Counted from the first letter of the stretch, positions 34,210-42,499 are shown. The stretch is DNA of 57,366 bases from Aliagarivorans taiwanensis DSM 22990 (GCF_000429505.1 NZ_AUBZ01000034.1:1-57366), one strand, 5' to 3'. Program-made: numbers and translations. The notes: generated from the sequence alone by a model not told the origin.

Positions 34210-34593
34210 ATGGAACTTTACGTTGAACAACCGTTAAAGGCGTTTGTGTCATGGGCCATTGTTTTTGGGCTGTGTTATTGGGTCGCGTTACGGCAAAAAA
34301 ATGCCGGGCGTTATCGCATGGGTCAGCAGCGCGTTTTGCTGTTACTTGAGTTAGTGCCGTGGTCATTGGCTGTGCTGGTGGCGGTGGTGGTGATGGCCTT
34401 GGTGCCTGCGCAGCCTGTTGAGTTGGAGAATACGGTGCGCCTCGTGCAGGGCATAAACAGCTTAACCCCCAGTTTTGATGGCGTTTTGCAGAAGGTGTCT
34501 GGCTTCGGTGCGCTCGTTGGCGTGGCTCTCGTTAAGTATGCGTCCTTGGTGCTACCTCCGCATTATTTTGTCAGTCGGTTTTACCGCCTGTAA
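34210..34593 (+). CDS. Small membrane protein, 127 aa
   Basis: Not recognised. Starting at ATG 34210 with a GGGAG site, it has about three transmembrane segments (residues ~12-30, ~46-70 and ~100-118). It is 52 bp after AbiEii and 21 bp before a membrane-anchored GNAT-like protein, so the three may be cotranscribed. Whether the two membrane genes belong to the AbiE module is unknown. Confidence 0.6.
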   Translation: MELYVEQPLKAFVSWAIVFGLCYWVALRQKNAGRYRMGQQRVLLLLELVPWSLAVLVAVVVMALVPAQPVELENTVRLVQGINSLTPSFDGVLQKVSGFGALVGVALVKYASLVLPPHYFVSRFYRL

Positions 34594-34614
34594 TCGTTAA
34601 GGAAGAGGTCTGTT

Positions 34615-35475
34615 ATGTTTTTTATGTCAGATAAAGAGTACCGCTCCTTGGTCGTTGGTCAGTCCCGAGTCATTGTTGAGATGCCAACGTATCAAGGGGT
34701 GGTGCAACTACGTGGTGACTACAAGGTGCACTTAGAGATTATGGGAGCTCAGGGACGGCAGAGCGTGGAGTTGCTATTTAGCATGGCGGCAGATCCGATG
34801 GGTGGATCTGGTGGCGTATGCCAACTCATTGATCTCATTGGCCCTAAGTATGGAAAGCCGTTTAATCGGCAGGGGCTTGGTAGTCTGGCGCTCGGGGTTG
34901 GGATCAAGGTAATGCAGGAGCAGGTGCTTGCTTGGGCGGGTTCGCTCGATGGGTGGCTCGTTAAAGGCCAGCTTAGCACGGTGGGGGATGACAGTACCTC
35001 TGACCCTGAAGCGGCGGGTTTGGCGCGAATGGTGTTCTGGCGCAAAGCTGGGTTTACGCTCTGTGAACCGGGCTCTCCAAGCTCAGTCATTCGAGCGTCG
35101 TTAGCGGAGTTGAGTTATTGCGCCAAGCCGAGGCTGGAATCGTCTGATTATGCGAACTGGGCAGGGTACCAGATTGTTGAGCGGTTTGAGCCTCTAGAGA
35201 GTGTGATTGAGATGGAGAGCGCCTCGGGCGTTGAGGCGGGGTCATTGCCTGGTTATTCTGCATCAGCTAGGGCACAAGCAGATCAGCGCGGCCATCGTAT
35301 CTACAAGAGCTGTCGATTGGGTATGTGGCTGGTGGCATCGGTGGTGTTCTTGTGGTTGTTTATGCGCTTCATGCGGGGTCAGGTGTCGTTTAGTTATTTA
35401 TTAGGCTGCACCATAGCGACTTGCGCATTCGCGGAGGTGGGGGCTGTGTGGTTAGCGGCTCAACTTTCGGTGTAG
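34615..35475 (+). CDS. Membrane-anchored GNAT-like protein
   Basis: The 286-aa protein has an N-terminal ~190-residue soluble domain with RQGLGSLALGVGIKVM (about residues 84-99) and later ARMVFWRKAGF (about 138-148), the order of GNAT motif A and the FWxKxGF motif B. The C-terminus has two transmembrane segments (about 225-245 and 255-275). An acetyltransferase domain tethered to the membrane is unusual. Substrate unknown. AGGAAGAGG site. Confidence 0.5.
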   Translation: MFFMSDKEYRSLVVGQSRVIVEMPTYQGVVQLRGDYKVHLEIMGAQGRQSVELLFSMAADPMGGSGGVCQLIDLIGPKYGKPFNRQGLGSLALGVGIKVMQEQVLAWAGSLDGWLVKGQLSTVGDDSTSDPEAAGLARMVFWRKAGFTLCEPGSPSSVIRASLAELSYCAKPRLESSDYANWAGYQIVERFEPLESVIEMESASGVEAGSLPGYSASARAQADQRGHRIYKSCRLGMWLVASVVFLWLFMRFMRGQVSFSYLLGCTIATCAFAEVGAVWLAAQLSV

Positions 35476-35505
35476 GTTTGGGCGGTAGATGATCAGCGCG
35501 AGAGG

Positions 35506-35814
35506 CTACTCCCCCTGTTCTCTCACCATTTCTTTAAGCAGGCGTTTGATTTCAGACTTCGCAAAGCGATGTAAAACCTGTCTAATCAAGGGTTGGTAGC
35601 TCTGCCCGTGTATGTCCGCAATGAGCTTTAAGTGTTCGATTAATTCTTCTTCTAGCCGAATGGATATGGGTTTTAGCGTCAGGGATGCCTCGATGTTTAA
35701 ATCATCAAGCGTGACCTTCGCAATCGTGGCAAATTGTTCGTCCTGCCCCAAGCGGCCATCTTCCCATGCTTCTGCGGTGCCCTCTATTTTCCCTGATGCT
35801 GTCATAACATCCAA
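35506..35814 (-). CDS. Ribbon-helix-helix protein, BrnA-like antitoxin
   Basis: In the 102-aa protein, PISIRLEEELIEHLKLIAD (about residues 49-67) followed by GQSYQPLIRQVLHRF is the ribbon-helix-helix (beta strand, two helices) of BrnA/CopG-type antitoxins. No BrnT-like toxin is next to it, so it is an orphan antitoxin or a plain repressor. Two GTATATAC sites lie upstream of its start, probably its operators. Confidence 0.65.
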   Translation of the reverse strand: MDVMTASGKIEGTAEAWEDGRLGQDEQFATIAKVTLDDLNIEASLTLKPISIRLEEELIEHLKLIADIHGQSYQPLIRQVLHRFAKSEIKRLLKEMVREQGE

Positions 35815-35867
35815 ATCTCCTATGTTTGCTAGCGCTTTGGTTATATATTTGTTGCGTCTCTAACCTA

Positions 35868-35899
35868 GTATATACATGTGCCGTGGTTTTTGTATATAC
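35868..35899. promoter_or_regulatory. Twin GTATATAC operators of the RHH gene
   Basis: GTATATAC occurs at 35868-35875 and 35892-35899 (24 bp apart), flanked by CCTAG on the left and CTAGG on the right, so the whole block is a larger inverted repeat. A -10-like TATACT (minus strand) overlaps the left site. Paired palindromes are typical of RHH autoregulation. Confidence 0.55.
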
Positions 35900-36172
35900 A
35901 AGCTAGGGAGAGGTGATCGGTATTTCTTTAACGGCATTCTGTCAACAAAACGATGGCATTAAGCGAGTCCGTTTGATTGTCAGGGTGTCCCAGAGCCTGA
36001 GTGTTTCAGAGTATGTAGGCTTCGTGAAAGGAAGAATCGCGATTAGGTTGTTTGCGAAGTTTCCTTACTTGAGAAAGAAGAGCAAGAGCGTCAGATGTCA
36101 CTGGAAATGCAGTAATATAGGTGAGCCCCTTCTAGGGGCCTGTCAAAGCCACCTTCTCAGCGGGTGGCTTTT
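35900..36172. other. Gap with two plus-strand hairpins
   Basis: No convincing gene. Near its end a GCCCC/GGGGC hairpin (about 36124-36140) is followed by AGCCACC / GGTGGCT and a run of six T (about 36148-36176), a good plus-strand intrinsic terminator. This suggests a plus-strand transcript (short RNA or leaderless peptide) starting somewhere after 35900; it may also serve the convergent minus-strand gene. Confidence 0.45.
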
Positions 36173-36439
36173 TTACTTAAAAAATGGGTGCCTAGTAAAC
36201 AAACATCTTAGTTGGTACAGCTTTTCAATGACACTTTCATATCCATCTATCTCTTTTTGCAGATTAAAACCCTGAGCTTTGATAGCTTCAAGGAGATCAG
36301 TGTCTTCGGCAAGATGCCTTTCGATTTCACCTAGTGCGCACGCAAGATCATTGGCTTGGTGGTTGGTTAGGGGAAATTGCAACTCGGAGATGTTAGTAAG
36401 TTCAGTGGCGGGCATGTCTTTGACATTTTCTAAGCTCAT
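36173..36439 (-). CDS. Unknown 88-aa protein
   Basis: Not recognised. A helical, acidic, coiled-coil-prone protein (ACALGEIERHLAEDTDLLEA and on). Preceded by a motif B promoter with two operators. Ends at the hairpin region on its left. Confidence 0.6.
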   Translation of the reverse strand: MSLENVKDMPATELTNISELQFPLTNHQANDLACALGEIERHLAEDTDLLEAIKAQGFNLQKEIDGYESVIEKLYQLRCLFTRHPFFK

Positions 36440-36471
36440 GGTTTGTTCCTTAATTTACGTTGGCCTTAGTG

Positions 36472-36523
36472 GTGCGCGCCGCACCGCATCTATTTGTTAG
36501 TTTGGTGCGGTTCGCACTTTTTA
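36472..36523 (-). promoter_or_regulatory. Motif B operators before the 88-aa gene
   Basis: Two palindromes: GTGCG-CGC-CGCAC (36472-36484) and GTGCG-GTT-CGCAC (36505-36517). A TTGATA (minus strand, directly upstream of the second) could be the -35; the -10 is weak. Confidence 0.6.
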
Positions 36524-36837
36524 TCAAGTGTGATGTAACGTTTATATTCCATGCGTGTTGTTTAACGCTGGCTGTGGCATGTATGTGTTTCATACGCAGG
36601 GTAAATACAGTGGTGAGTTAGAAGTAATCAGCCGATCACGGTTGCCCTCGTTGTCGGACGGCGTGTTAGCGGCTAGTGCTGGCTGGTGGCGTTCCACCAG
36701 CTCAGTGAACGACACGGCATCGAGAGTGCGCTTTAACAAATTCAAGCTGGGTGTAATTGACGCTTGGATGCTGAGTAGAATTACTCGGCGAAAGCCCCAT
36801 AAGTCACTTTTGGGGCTTGTGTTATTTCCGGGGTCGA
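36524..36837. other. Gap with a terminator-like hairpin
   Basis: A plus-strand ORF (TTG start at 36555) has poor composition and runs into the opposite gene, so I do not accept it. The hairpin AAGCCCCA / TGGGGCTT (36793-36819) is probably the terminator of the minus-strand gene on its right. Confidence 0.4.
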
Positions 36838-37242
36838 TTAGCGCACTGACGCAGGGAGCTCAGGGTTGGCGCCTAGCTTACTAAAGACATAGACGCGCAT
36901 TGAGGCAATAAGCATTGTCTCGCCCGTCATTCGGATGACGCCATCTTGAGAGGTCGCTGTCCAGCAGTCGGGTTCGCCGTGCTCTGATCCGGGCGCGTAG
37001 TTGCTAATGTTCTCACGTTCGACAATCTCGCCGCCTTGCTCCCGGTGTGAGGATGGGGTGTAGTCATGCCCGATAAGTTGCATTCGAGCGGGGTAACCGT
37101 CTCCCCAAATCCAGTAACCGGCCTGTATAACCTCGGGTGCATCATTGCGAAACCCCATCGGATCTAACCGGATGGGTAGCTGCTCGCATTGGGCTATCGC
37201 AAAATCTAGCGCTAGTCCGACTAATTCTTGTGTCATGGTCAT
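36838..37242 (-). CDS. DUF2591-like (NinX-type) protein
   Basis: The 134-aa protein ends with GETMLIASMRVYVFSKLG, and has a mid-region with DCWTAT; this resembles phage and plasmid DUF2591 proteins, whose C-terminus has the form PLIAAMRxYVxSKLG. Their function is not known to me. It lies 52 bp downstream of the 186-aa gene and probably shares its motif B promoter. Confidence 0.5.
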   Translation of the reverse strand: MTMTQELVGLALDFAIAQCEQLPIRLDPMGFRNDAPEVIQAGYWIWGDGYPARMQLIGHDYTPSSHREQGGEIVERENISNYAPGSEHGEPDCWTATSQDGVIRMTGETMLIASMRVYVFSKLGANPELPASVR

Positions 37243-37294
37243 TGCTATAAGTCCTTGTCTCTTGAGAAAGGGCTGGTTTCCCAGCCGTTCTCAT

Positions 37295-37855
37295 TTAGTG
37301 CTCCACCAGCAGTGCATCGTTATCCAGTATGTCGAGGCTGAACCACTGGCTATGCAGCAATGCGTTCTTGTCGCAATGCTTGGGTACGCCGGTGATGCGA
37401 AACGATGACTGGCGCACCTCAATGCTGGGTAGTTCGGTGTAGCTAAACTGCTTGTCCATCGCGTTCACGTAGCTGTTGAACGCCGCCTCTTGCTGTCGAG
37501 TGTCTGTGGGTTTTGGCAGCTCACTCAGTTTTGCCTCGCTCCAAAGGGCTTCAAAGTGATCGAACGCTATTGACGTTTGGCTGTTGTCGCTTAGTTGCTT
37601 GGCCGTGTTTTGGATGCGCTGGCGCAGTTCAGGGGTAAGCAGCAGGGCTACGGAGTGCGCGCGCTCGGTAAACCAGCGGTCAGTGCAGGCTACCTTGGCG
37701 ACGATGTACTTGGTGGTGGGCTGCTCTGCTGGCACTACGTGATAACCTGCAGCGGCCAAATCGTTGGTTAATTGAAGCGCCATGTCACTGTCATCAAGAT
37801 GACGGCCATGGTTGCGAAGTGAAGCTACGATGGTGGTTTGAATGCTAACGTTCAT
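37295..37855 (-). CDS. Unknown 186-aa protein
   Basis: Not recognised. The start is the ATG at 37855, which has an AAGGAACG site; the longer frame upstream runs into the operator. Soluble alpha/beta composition. First gene behind the best-formed motif B promoter. Confidence 0.6.
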   Translation of the reverse strand: MNVSIQTTIVASLRNHGRHLDDSDMALQLTNDLAAAGYHVVPAEQPTTKYIVAKVACTDRWFTERAHSVALLLTPELRQRIQNTAKQLSDNSQTSIAFDHFEALWSEAKLSELPKPTDTRQQEAAFNSYVNAMDKQFSYTELPSIEVRQSSFRITGVPKHCDKNALLHSQWFSLDILDNDALLVEH

Positions 37856-37885
37856 GTTCGTTCCTTGAGTTAGTTGCCTTGACTG

Positions 37886-37938
37886 GTGCGATTCGCACTG
37901 CATGTACTTATAATGGTGCGAATCGCACCGCGTGTCAA
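37886..37938 (-). promoter_or_regulatory. Motif B promoter with two operators
   Basis: On the minus strand: TTGACA (37938-37933), a 17-bp spacer, CATTAT (37915-37910). Operator GTGCG-AAT-CGCAC (37916-37928) sits exactly in the spacer and GTGCG-ATT-CGCAC (37886-37898) just downstream of the -10, 30 bp apart. Confidence 0.7.
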
Positions 37939-37947
37939 TGATTAAGT

Positions 37948-38013
37948 AACGTAAACGTTCTTTTTCCTGTAAATTGGCCTATAATGAAACGTAAGCGATA
38001 CTTAATTTACGTG
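37948..38013 (+). promoter_or_regulatory. Promoter region of hipBA with ACGTAA repeats
   Basis: A TATAAT -10 lies at 37980-37985. ACGTAA occurs at about 37949 and 37988, with an inverted copy TTTACGT near 38007, so the copies surround the -10. They are likely HipB operators. The -35 is poor, as expected for an autoregulated promoter. Confidence 0.5.
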
Positions 38014-38021
38014 GAGGCGAG

Positions 38022-38429
38022 ATGAAGATTACGCAGTCTTTAAGTGATGTTGCCGTGTGCGAAGCGCTCTTTACCCGACTGGAATTGCGGCGTAAGGCGC
38101 TGGGTTTGACGCAAGCGGAGCTGGTGGAGCGGGCGGGTACAACGCGACCTGCCTATCGGCGATTAAATACAGGCACTTGTAATACATTGGTGCTGGTGGC
38201 TGTGCTGAGGGAGCTTCGGTTGCTGGACGGCCTTGAAGCGCTGGTGCCTCAGCAGCAAGTGCGGCCAACTGAGGTGTTGGGTAAGGCACGGTCTCGGCGT
38301 GTTCGCCGTACGGTGCCATCCCAGGTTCAGTCGCCAATCGAGGGAGGCGTGACTACGGCAAGGCTCGCGGCATCGGTCCCGTCGGTGGCAAGTGCCTTGG
38401 CGCAGCGCAGAAAATTGGTGGTTAAATGA
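38022..38429 (+). CDS. hipB: HipB-like XRE-family antitoxin
   Basis: The 135-aa protein has a helix-turn-helix at residues about 20-70: LGLTQAELVERAGTTRPAYRRL is the typical XRE pattern. The tail (about 80-135) is basic and probably disordered. HipB binds its operator and inhibits the HipA kinase. Its stop overlaps the HipA ATG by 4 bp. Confidence 0.85.
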   Translation: MKITQSLSDVAVCEALFTRLELRRKALGLTQAELVERAGTTRPAYRRLNTGTCNTLVLVAVLRELRLLDGLEALVPQQQVRPTEVLGKARSRRVRRTVPSQVQSPIEGGVTTARLAASVPSVASALAQRRKLVVK

Positions 38430-39736
38430 TTACTCAAGCTTGTGAAGTCTACTTTGATGGCATTTTGGTGGGGACGCTAGCTTATACCGATGCGGATTCT
38501 CGTATAGCCACATTTGAATATGACCGTGATTGGTTATCCGGTGGGTTCGCACTGGATCCGATTCATCTACCATTGACCCCGGCGCTTTACCAGTTTCCTC
38601 ATTTGAGCTGGGATACCTATAAAGGTTTGCCGGCCGCGCTGGCAGACTCGTTGCCCGACGATTTCGGTAATGCGCTGATTGATGCGTGGCTCGCACGTCA
38701 GGGCTTGGATAAGGCGCAGTTTATGCCGCTAGATCGCCTTTTGTACACCGGCACGCGCGGCATGGGTGCGTTGGAGTACAGGCCTGCTACTAAGGTTTCG
38801 GAGCCGGGCGATGAGTCGCTATTGCTCTCGGACTTGGTTGAGATGGCGCAAAAGGTCCTCGATAAGCGCAATGGTGTCGAATTGGATTTACACGATAGTG
38901 ATGCCCTGACGCAGTTGTTACAGGTTGGAACCAGCGCTGGTGGAGCCAGACCGAAGGCCGTGGTTGCCATTAATGACGACTATTCCCAGATCCGCTCTGG
39001 CCAAGTGCCTGCGCCAGAGGGCTTTGAACACTATTTGTTGAAGTTCGATGGGGTGGTAGAGAAGCGCGCCGATCAGCAAACGTATGGTGATCCGCAAGGC
39101 TATGGCGCGATGGAGTTTGTATACAGCCAGCTCGCTGACAAGTGCCGTATCAAGATGGCTAAATGTGATCTGCTCAAAGAGCCGGGTAGCGGCCGTGCCC
39201 ACTTTATTACACGGCGCTTTGATCGGGTTGGAGGTCAGAAGTATCACTTGTTGTCGTTGTGTGCGCTGGCTCATGCGGACTACAAGAAACCCGGTGCCTA
39301 CTCCTACGAGGAATTGTTGGGCCTGTGTCGCCAGCTCGGCTTAAGTTATCCAGAACAAGAACAGATCTACCGCCGGATGGTCTTTAACGTCGTTGCACGT
39401 AACCAAGACGATCACACGAAAAACTTCGCGCTCATGGTCGATGATAACTTTGAGTGGGTGTTGGCACCGGCGTACGATTTGGCCTATTCGTACCGAGCTG
39501 ATTCAGACTGGGTAAGCCAGCATCAGATGTCGCTCGCGGGGAAACGGGATCATTTTACCCGTGCCGATCTTGTTTCAGTGGCCAGTCAGATTGGACCAAT
39601 GAGCACCGCAGACGCCAACGCGATTATCGATCAGGTCATCGACGTGGTGTCCAACTGGCGAGAGATGGCTGATTCGGCTGGGGTGCCGGCGGTGCTGCGC
39701 GACGAAGTGTGGTCCAATTTACGGCTAAACCTGTAA
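38426..39736 (+). CDS. hipA: HipA-like serine/threonine kinase toxin
   Basis: The 436-aa protein is full length for HipA: N-terminal subdomain (VYFDGILVGTLAY, LPDDFGNAL), ATP-binding region with AGGARPKAVVAIN (about 172-184), LLKFDG, RRFDR and the catalytic VARNQDDHTKNFALM plus LAPAYDLAYS (about 325-355). HipA phosphorylates glutamyl-tRNA synthetase in E. coli and causes growth arrest. With HipB it forms a plasmid-stabilising or defence module. Confidence 0.9.
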   Translation: MITQACEVYFDGILVGTLAYTDADSRIATFEYDRDWLSGGFALDPIHLPLTPALYQFPHLSWDTYKGLPAALADSLPDDFGNALIDAWLARQGLDKAQFMPLDRLLYTGTRGMGALEYRPATKVSEPGDESLLLSDLVEMAQKVLDKRNGVELDLHDSDALTQLLQVGTSAGGARPKAVVAINDDYSQIRSGQVPAPEGFEHYLLKFDGVVEKRADQQTYGDPQGYGAMEFVYSQLADKCRIKMAKCDLLKEPGSGRAHFITRRFDRVGGQKYHLLSLCALAHADYKKPGAYSYEELLGLCRQLGLSYPEQEQIYRRMVFNVVARNQDDHTKNFALMVDDNFEWVLAPAYDLAYSYRADSDWVSQHQMSLAGKRDHFTRADLVSVASQIGPMSTADANAIIDQVIDVVSNWREMADSAGVPAVLRDEVWSNLRLNL

Positions 39737-39760
39737 GTCTTGCTAGTACCGCAGTATAAA

Positions 39761-39802
39761 AAGCGCGCCACTGGGTAGTCTTACCGGTGGCGCGCTTTTT
39801 TG
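39761..39802. terminator. Strong intrinsic terminator after hipA
   Basis: AAGCGCGCCAC / GTGGCGCGCTT, an 11-bp stem with a 15-nt loop, followed by TTTT on the plus strand and preceded by AAA, so it can work in both directions. Confidence 0.85.
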
Positions 39803-39830
39803 CGTTCAGCTTAAGGAGCTGGTTGTCAGG

Positions 39831-40145
39831 CTAGTTGTTCTGTTCGCTCTGCGCTGCAGGGGCTTGTGGTAGTAGTTGTTTCAGCGCAAAGGCGACCAGT
39901 GCGATGGTGTTGCCTTGGGCATTGCCTTTTGCTGAGCGGCCGATCGTCGTACGCGCCACATTGGCGCCGGTGGCTTGGTTAAGCTTGTCAGCGACAGCAT
40001 ACGTCGAACCCCAGGTCTCGATAGCTTGGTTGATGATCGCAATTTGCTGCTCTGTGCTAACGTTGTCTGTCATGTTTTTCAATCCTGACTTTTGATGACG
40101 GTGAGCCGAGTATATCACTAATTTGACTATCGGCTCTGTGCTCAT
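39831..40145 (-). CDS. Small HTH-like protein
   Basis: The region after residue 25 (MTDNVSTEQQIAIINQAIE and on) resembles a small helix-turn-helix: AVADKLNQATGANVARTTIGRSAKGNAQ. The ATG at 40145 has the better ribosome site (AAGGA, 6 bp away); an ATG at 40073 gives an 80-aa version. Possible DNA-binding protein; last gene in a motif B operon. Confidence 0.5.
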   Translation of the reverse strand: MSTEPIVKLVIYSAHRHQKSGLKNMTDNVSTEQQIAIINQAIETWGSTYAVADKLNQATGANVARTTIGRSAKGNAQGNTIALVAFALKQLLPQAPAAQSEQNN

Positions 40146-40180
40146 TGGTCATCCTTTTTGAAGGTCGCCGTTGCCAGGGC

Positions 40181-40762
40181 TTACGCCACCCCGGCCAGTT
40201 CGGTCCAATGCCGAGACTGGGCCATGTGTTCAACAGCCTGGTCAACGAGAGCTGGAAGGTCGGTGACAGAATAGCTCTGCCATTGGCTTCGCCCCTTGGT
40301 CTGGCTAAGTGCTTCAAACCAGATAACGTCCACGCGTAGCACGCGAAACAGTTGCTGTAGGTAGCCAGCGTACGTGGTTGGTTCCCAGCCTTTTTGTTGA
40401 TGCTTGTCCATTGAGCGGGAAATGCTTCTGGCTAACTTTACAAAGCGTTCGGCGCGTTCCGCGTCAATGGTTCGAAACTTGGGTGTCAGGATGGGTTTGT
40501 AGCCGGCTAGTCCTGCGGCGCCTTGTTTGCTGTAATCGTCTTTATGCAGTGATGCGCGGACGCTCATGTCGGTAACGCCTTGTCGGCTTTTGGCTCGAGG
40601 CATCATTGATGCAACGATAAACTCTGGGGTGTCGTGTGGATAGCCGGCTTCAATGAAGCTGAAGCTAACACTGAGCTCAATGCAGTAGGTTTCAAAGTTT
40701 CTTTTCACGCCGTTTTGCATGTCTAGGCGGGCCACCAGCAGTGGCGAGGGGGTCTTGTTCAT
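40181..40762 (-). CDS. Unknown 193-aa protein
   Basis: Not recognised. It has an AAGGAGA site. The central part is basic (KPILTPKFRTIDAERAERF), the C-terminal part helical with tryptophans. Second gene of the operon behind the motif B promoter at 41396. Confidence 0.6.
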   Translation of the reverse strand: MNKTPSPLLVARLDMQNGVKRNFETYCIELSVSFSFIEAGYPHDTPEFIVASMMPRAKSRQGVTDMSVRASLHKDDYSKQGAAGLAGYKPILTPKFRTIDAERAERFVKLARSISRSMDKHQQKGWEPTTYAGYLQQLFRVLRVDVIWFEALSQTKGRSQWQSYSVTDLPALVDQAVEHMAQSRHWTELAGVA

Positions 40763-40793
40763 GATATCTCCTTGTCCTGTTCTCGAGGACCGC

Positions 40794-41345
40794 TTAGGCG
40801 GCCGCCAATTCGTATTTGCGAAAGAGGTGCTCTTCGAGCTCGTTGGCCAGTTGGCCCTTGCGATCTTCCATGGCTTCTTGCAAGAACTGCGAATCTACCA
40901 GTACATCGCCGGTGCAGGTCGAGGCGTAGCGCTTGGGAGATGAGTGATGCGCCAGCCAGTGAAGTGTTTGCTGGTGGCGTGGTTTATCGCCCAGAGGCAG
41001 GTCCTCGCGCCATAGGTCACTGATCTGCGAAGTGACCTGCGATAAGTGCACAAGCGCTTGGCGCCCGCTGATATAGTTGCAGTCGGTGGCTGAGTTCCAG
41101 ATTTCCCGCGGCTCAGCGCCAACGTGGCCTACGCGGACTTCAGTGACGATGATGCTCCAGTCATCCCAATGGCTGTTGATAACCACCGTTTCCCGGTGCT
41201 TGAGGTAGCGGTTGGCATGTTTGATCGCATCCTCTTTATCGAACGATGAATAGACGAATACGTAATCTTGGGATTCGTAGGCATAGAATTGGTATTCGTG
41301 CACCATGTACAAAACTGGGCGTGGGGTAGTGGCTGTTGCTGTCAT
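40794..41345 (-). CDS. Unknown 183-aa protein
   Basis: Not recognised. The N-terminal half (YMVHEYQFYAYESQDYVFVY and on) looks like a small alpha/beta domain with a WSIIVTEVRVGHV strand; the C-terminal half is helical. A GGAGCC site precedes the ATG. First gene behind the motif B promoter. Confidence 0.6.
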   Translation of the reverse strand: MTATATTPRPVLYMVHEYQFYAYESQDYVFVYSSFDKEDAIKHANRYLKHRETVVINSHWDDWSIIVTEVRVGHVGAEPREIWNSATDCNYISGRQALVHLSQVTSQISDLWREDLPLGDKPRHQQTLHWLAHHSSPKRYASTCTGDVLVDSQFLQEAMEDRKGQLANELEEHLFRKYELAAA

Positions 41346-41366
41346 CGCTGGCTCCTTTTAGCGTTG

Positions 41367-41418
41367 GTGCGACCCGCACTGCTAGCTTCATCCTAGTGCC
41401 ACTCGCACCGTGTGTCAA
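41367..41418 (-). promoter_or_regulatory. Motif B promoter with two operators
   Basis: On the minus strand: TTGACA (41418-41413), a 17-bp spacer, TAGGAT (41395-41390). Operators GTGCC-ACT-CGCAC (41396-41408, in the spacer) and GTGCG-ACC-CGCAC (41367-41379), 29 bp apart. Confidence 0.7.
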
Positions 41419-41536
41419 CAAAAATGTGTCTTTGAAATGATATACGTTGACCGTACCAGGCTAACGGTGGGTAGAGCGTTCAGCGGCTAGATCGAGAAGG
41501 GCGGAAAGCGCCAAAAACAAAGGCTCAAAAGCACAA

Positions 41537-41554
41537 AGGCCGCGTGAGCGGCCT
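41537..41554 (-). terminator. Hairpin after the 63-aa gene
   Basis: AGGCCGC / GCGGCCT with a GTGA loop; AAA flanks its left side, giving TTT on the minus strand. Probable terminator of the small operon on its right. Confidence 0.5.
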
Positions 41555-41575
41555 GAGCGGAGCGAACCTGTGGTG

Positions 41576-41767
41576 TTAAGAGCAGGCGTGGCCAGCATGG
41601 TCAAGCTCCCGATATAGGGCCTTGGCAAACGGGAAGTAACAGCATGTGGCGGCGTACACTCGCAGCGCTTCTTTTTGCTCCGGCGGTAAATCCGCCAGTG
41701 CGGTGTTGCTGTCTAATCGGATAGCGCGTGCGCTTTGGCAAAGATGCTGCTGGGTTTTGTTGTTCAT
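41576..41767 (-). CDS. Unknown 63-aa protein
   Basis: Not recognised. A small protein with CCYFPFAKALYRELDHAGHAC at its end, i.e. two adjacent cysteines, histidines and a final cysteine that might bind metal. AAAGGAC site. Last gene of the operon behind the motif B promoter at 42560. Confidence 0.5.
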   Translation of the reverse strand: MNNKTQQHLCQSARAIRLDSNTALADLPPEQKEALRVYAATCCYFPFAKALYRELDHAGHACS

Positions 41768-41808
41768 CGTCGCGTCCTTTTGATGGTGTGATAGCTTGCG
41801 CTAGCCGA

Positions 41809-42057
41809 TTAGTCGGCCAGTCGTCCTTGCTGCTCTAAGATGGTAAGCGTCTGCTTCTGCACGTCAGTTATGTCCAGTGGGCTTGTGTATTTGCCTTTGC
41901 CGCGGCCAAAGTCGTGGGCAGTGGCAAGTCCCGCTGGGCATACGACGTTATCCATCAGTCGCTTGGCTTTTGCCCAGACAGCCGGTTTATAGAAGCGGGG
42001 GATGCAAAAGCCGATGGCTACTAAGCTGTTTGCGTCTTTGCGAGTCATTTTGGCCAT
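41809..42057 (-). CDS. Unknown 82-aa protein
   Basis: Not recognised. Basic, helical; GGAGAG site. Lies between the small membrane protein and the 63-aa gene in the same operon. Confidence 0.55.
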   Translation of the reverse strand: MAKMTRKDANSLVAIGFCIPRFYKPAVWAKAKRLMDNVVCPAGLATAHDFGRGKGKYTSPLDITDVQKQTLTILEQQGRLAD

Positions 42058-42085
42058 GGGGCTCTCCTTGTAGAGTGGTGTTGGG

Positions 42086-42499
42086 TTAAGTGTTCAGTGT
42101 GGCGTTAGCTTTTGGGTGGTGAGATAGCGCTGCCCGCGTCTTAGTTGAGAGTCTAAGTACGACCATGCTGGTGATTTGAATGGCGGTTAGCCACCACGTT
42201 GACAGGCCGTGATTGCCCATCAAGACCGCAATGGCATACAGTGCTAGTGCGAGAAAAACCAAGCCGCGTGAAAATCGGTCTATGCAGCCGAAGGGGCGTG
42301 CGGGTGCGGCAAAGTCTAGAGATAGCAGTCCAATAATGAGTAGGTCGATTAGGTCGACTAGCCATAGCGTCTCGTAGGTTGCAGGTGCAACGTGTTGTAT
42401 TAGCCAGTGAGTCGCGCAGTGGGTAGCGGCGAGCATAAATACTTGGGCAAAATACAGCTGGATATCGGAGCGGTATGTAAAACGTCGAGATTGATTCAT
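42086..42499 (-). CDS. Small membrane protein, 137 aa
   Basis: Not recognised. Starting at ATG 42499 with an AAAGGAGAC site, it has three to four transmembrane segments (about residues 12-32, 42-62, 75-95 and 98-115). First gene behind a motif B promoter. Confidence 0.6.
   Translation of the reverse strand: MNQSRRFTYRSDIQLYFAQVFMLAATHCATHWLIQHVAPATYETLWLVDLIDLLIIGLLSLDFAAPARPFGCIDRFSRGLVFLALALYAIAVLMGNHGLSTWWLTAIQITSMVVLRLSTKTRAALSHHPKANATLNT

Noticed and set aside
35913-36275. Plus-strand ORF of 120 codons
   Set aside because: GTG start too close to the purine run, reads through two hairpins and overlaps the 88-aa gene on the other strand.
36555-36884. Plus-strand ORF of 109 codons
   Set aside because: TTG start, no ribosome site, and it reads through a terminator-like hairpin into the opposite gene.
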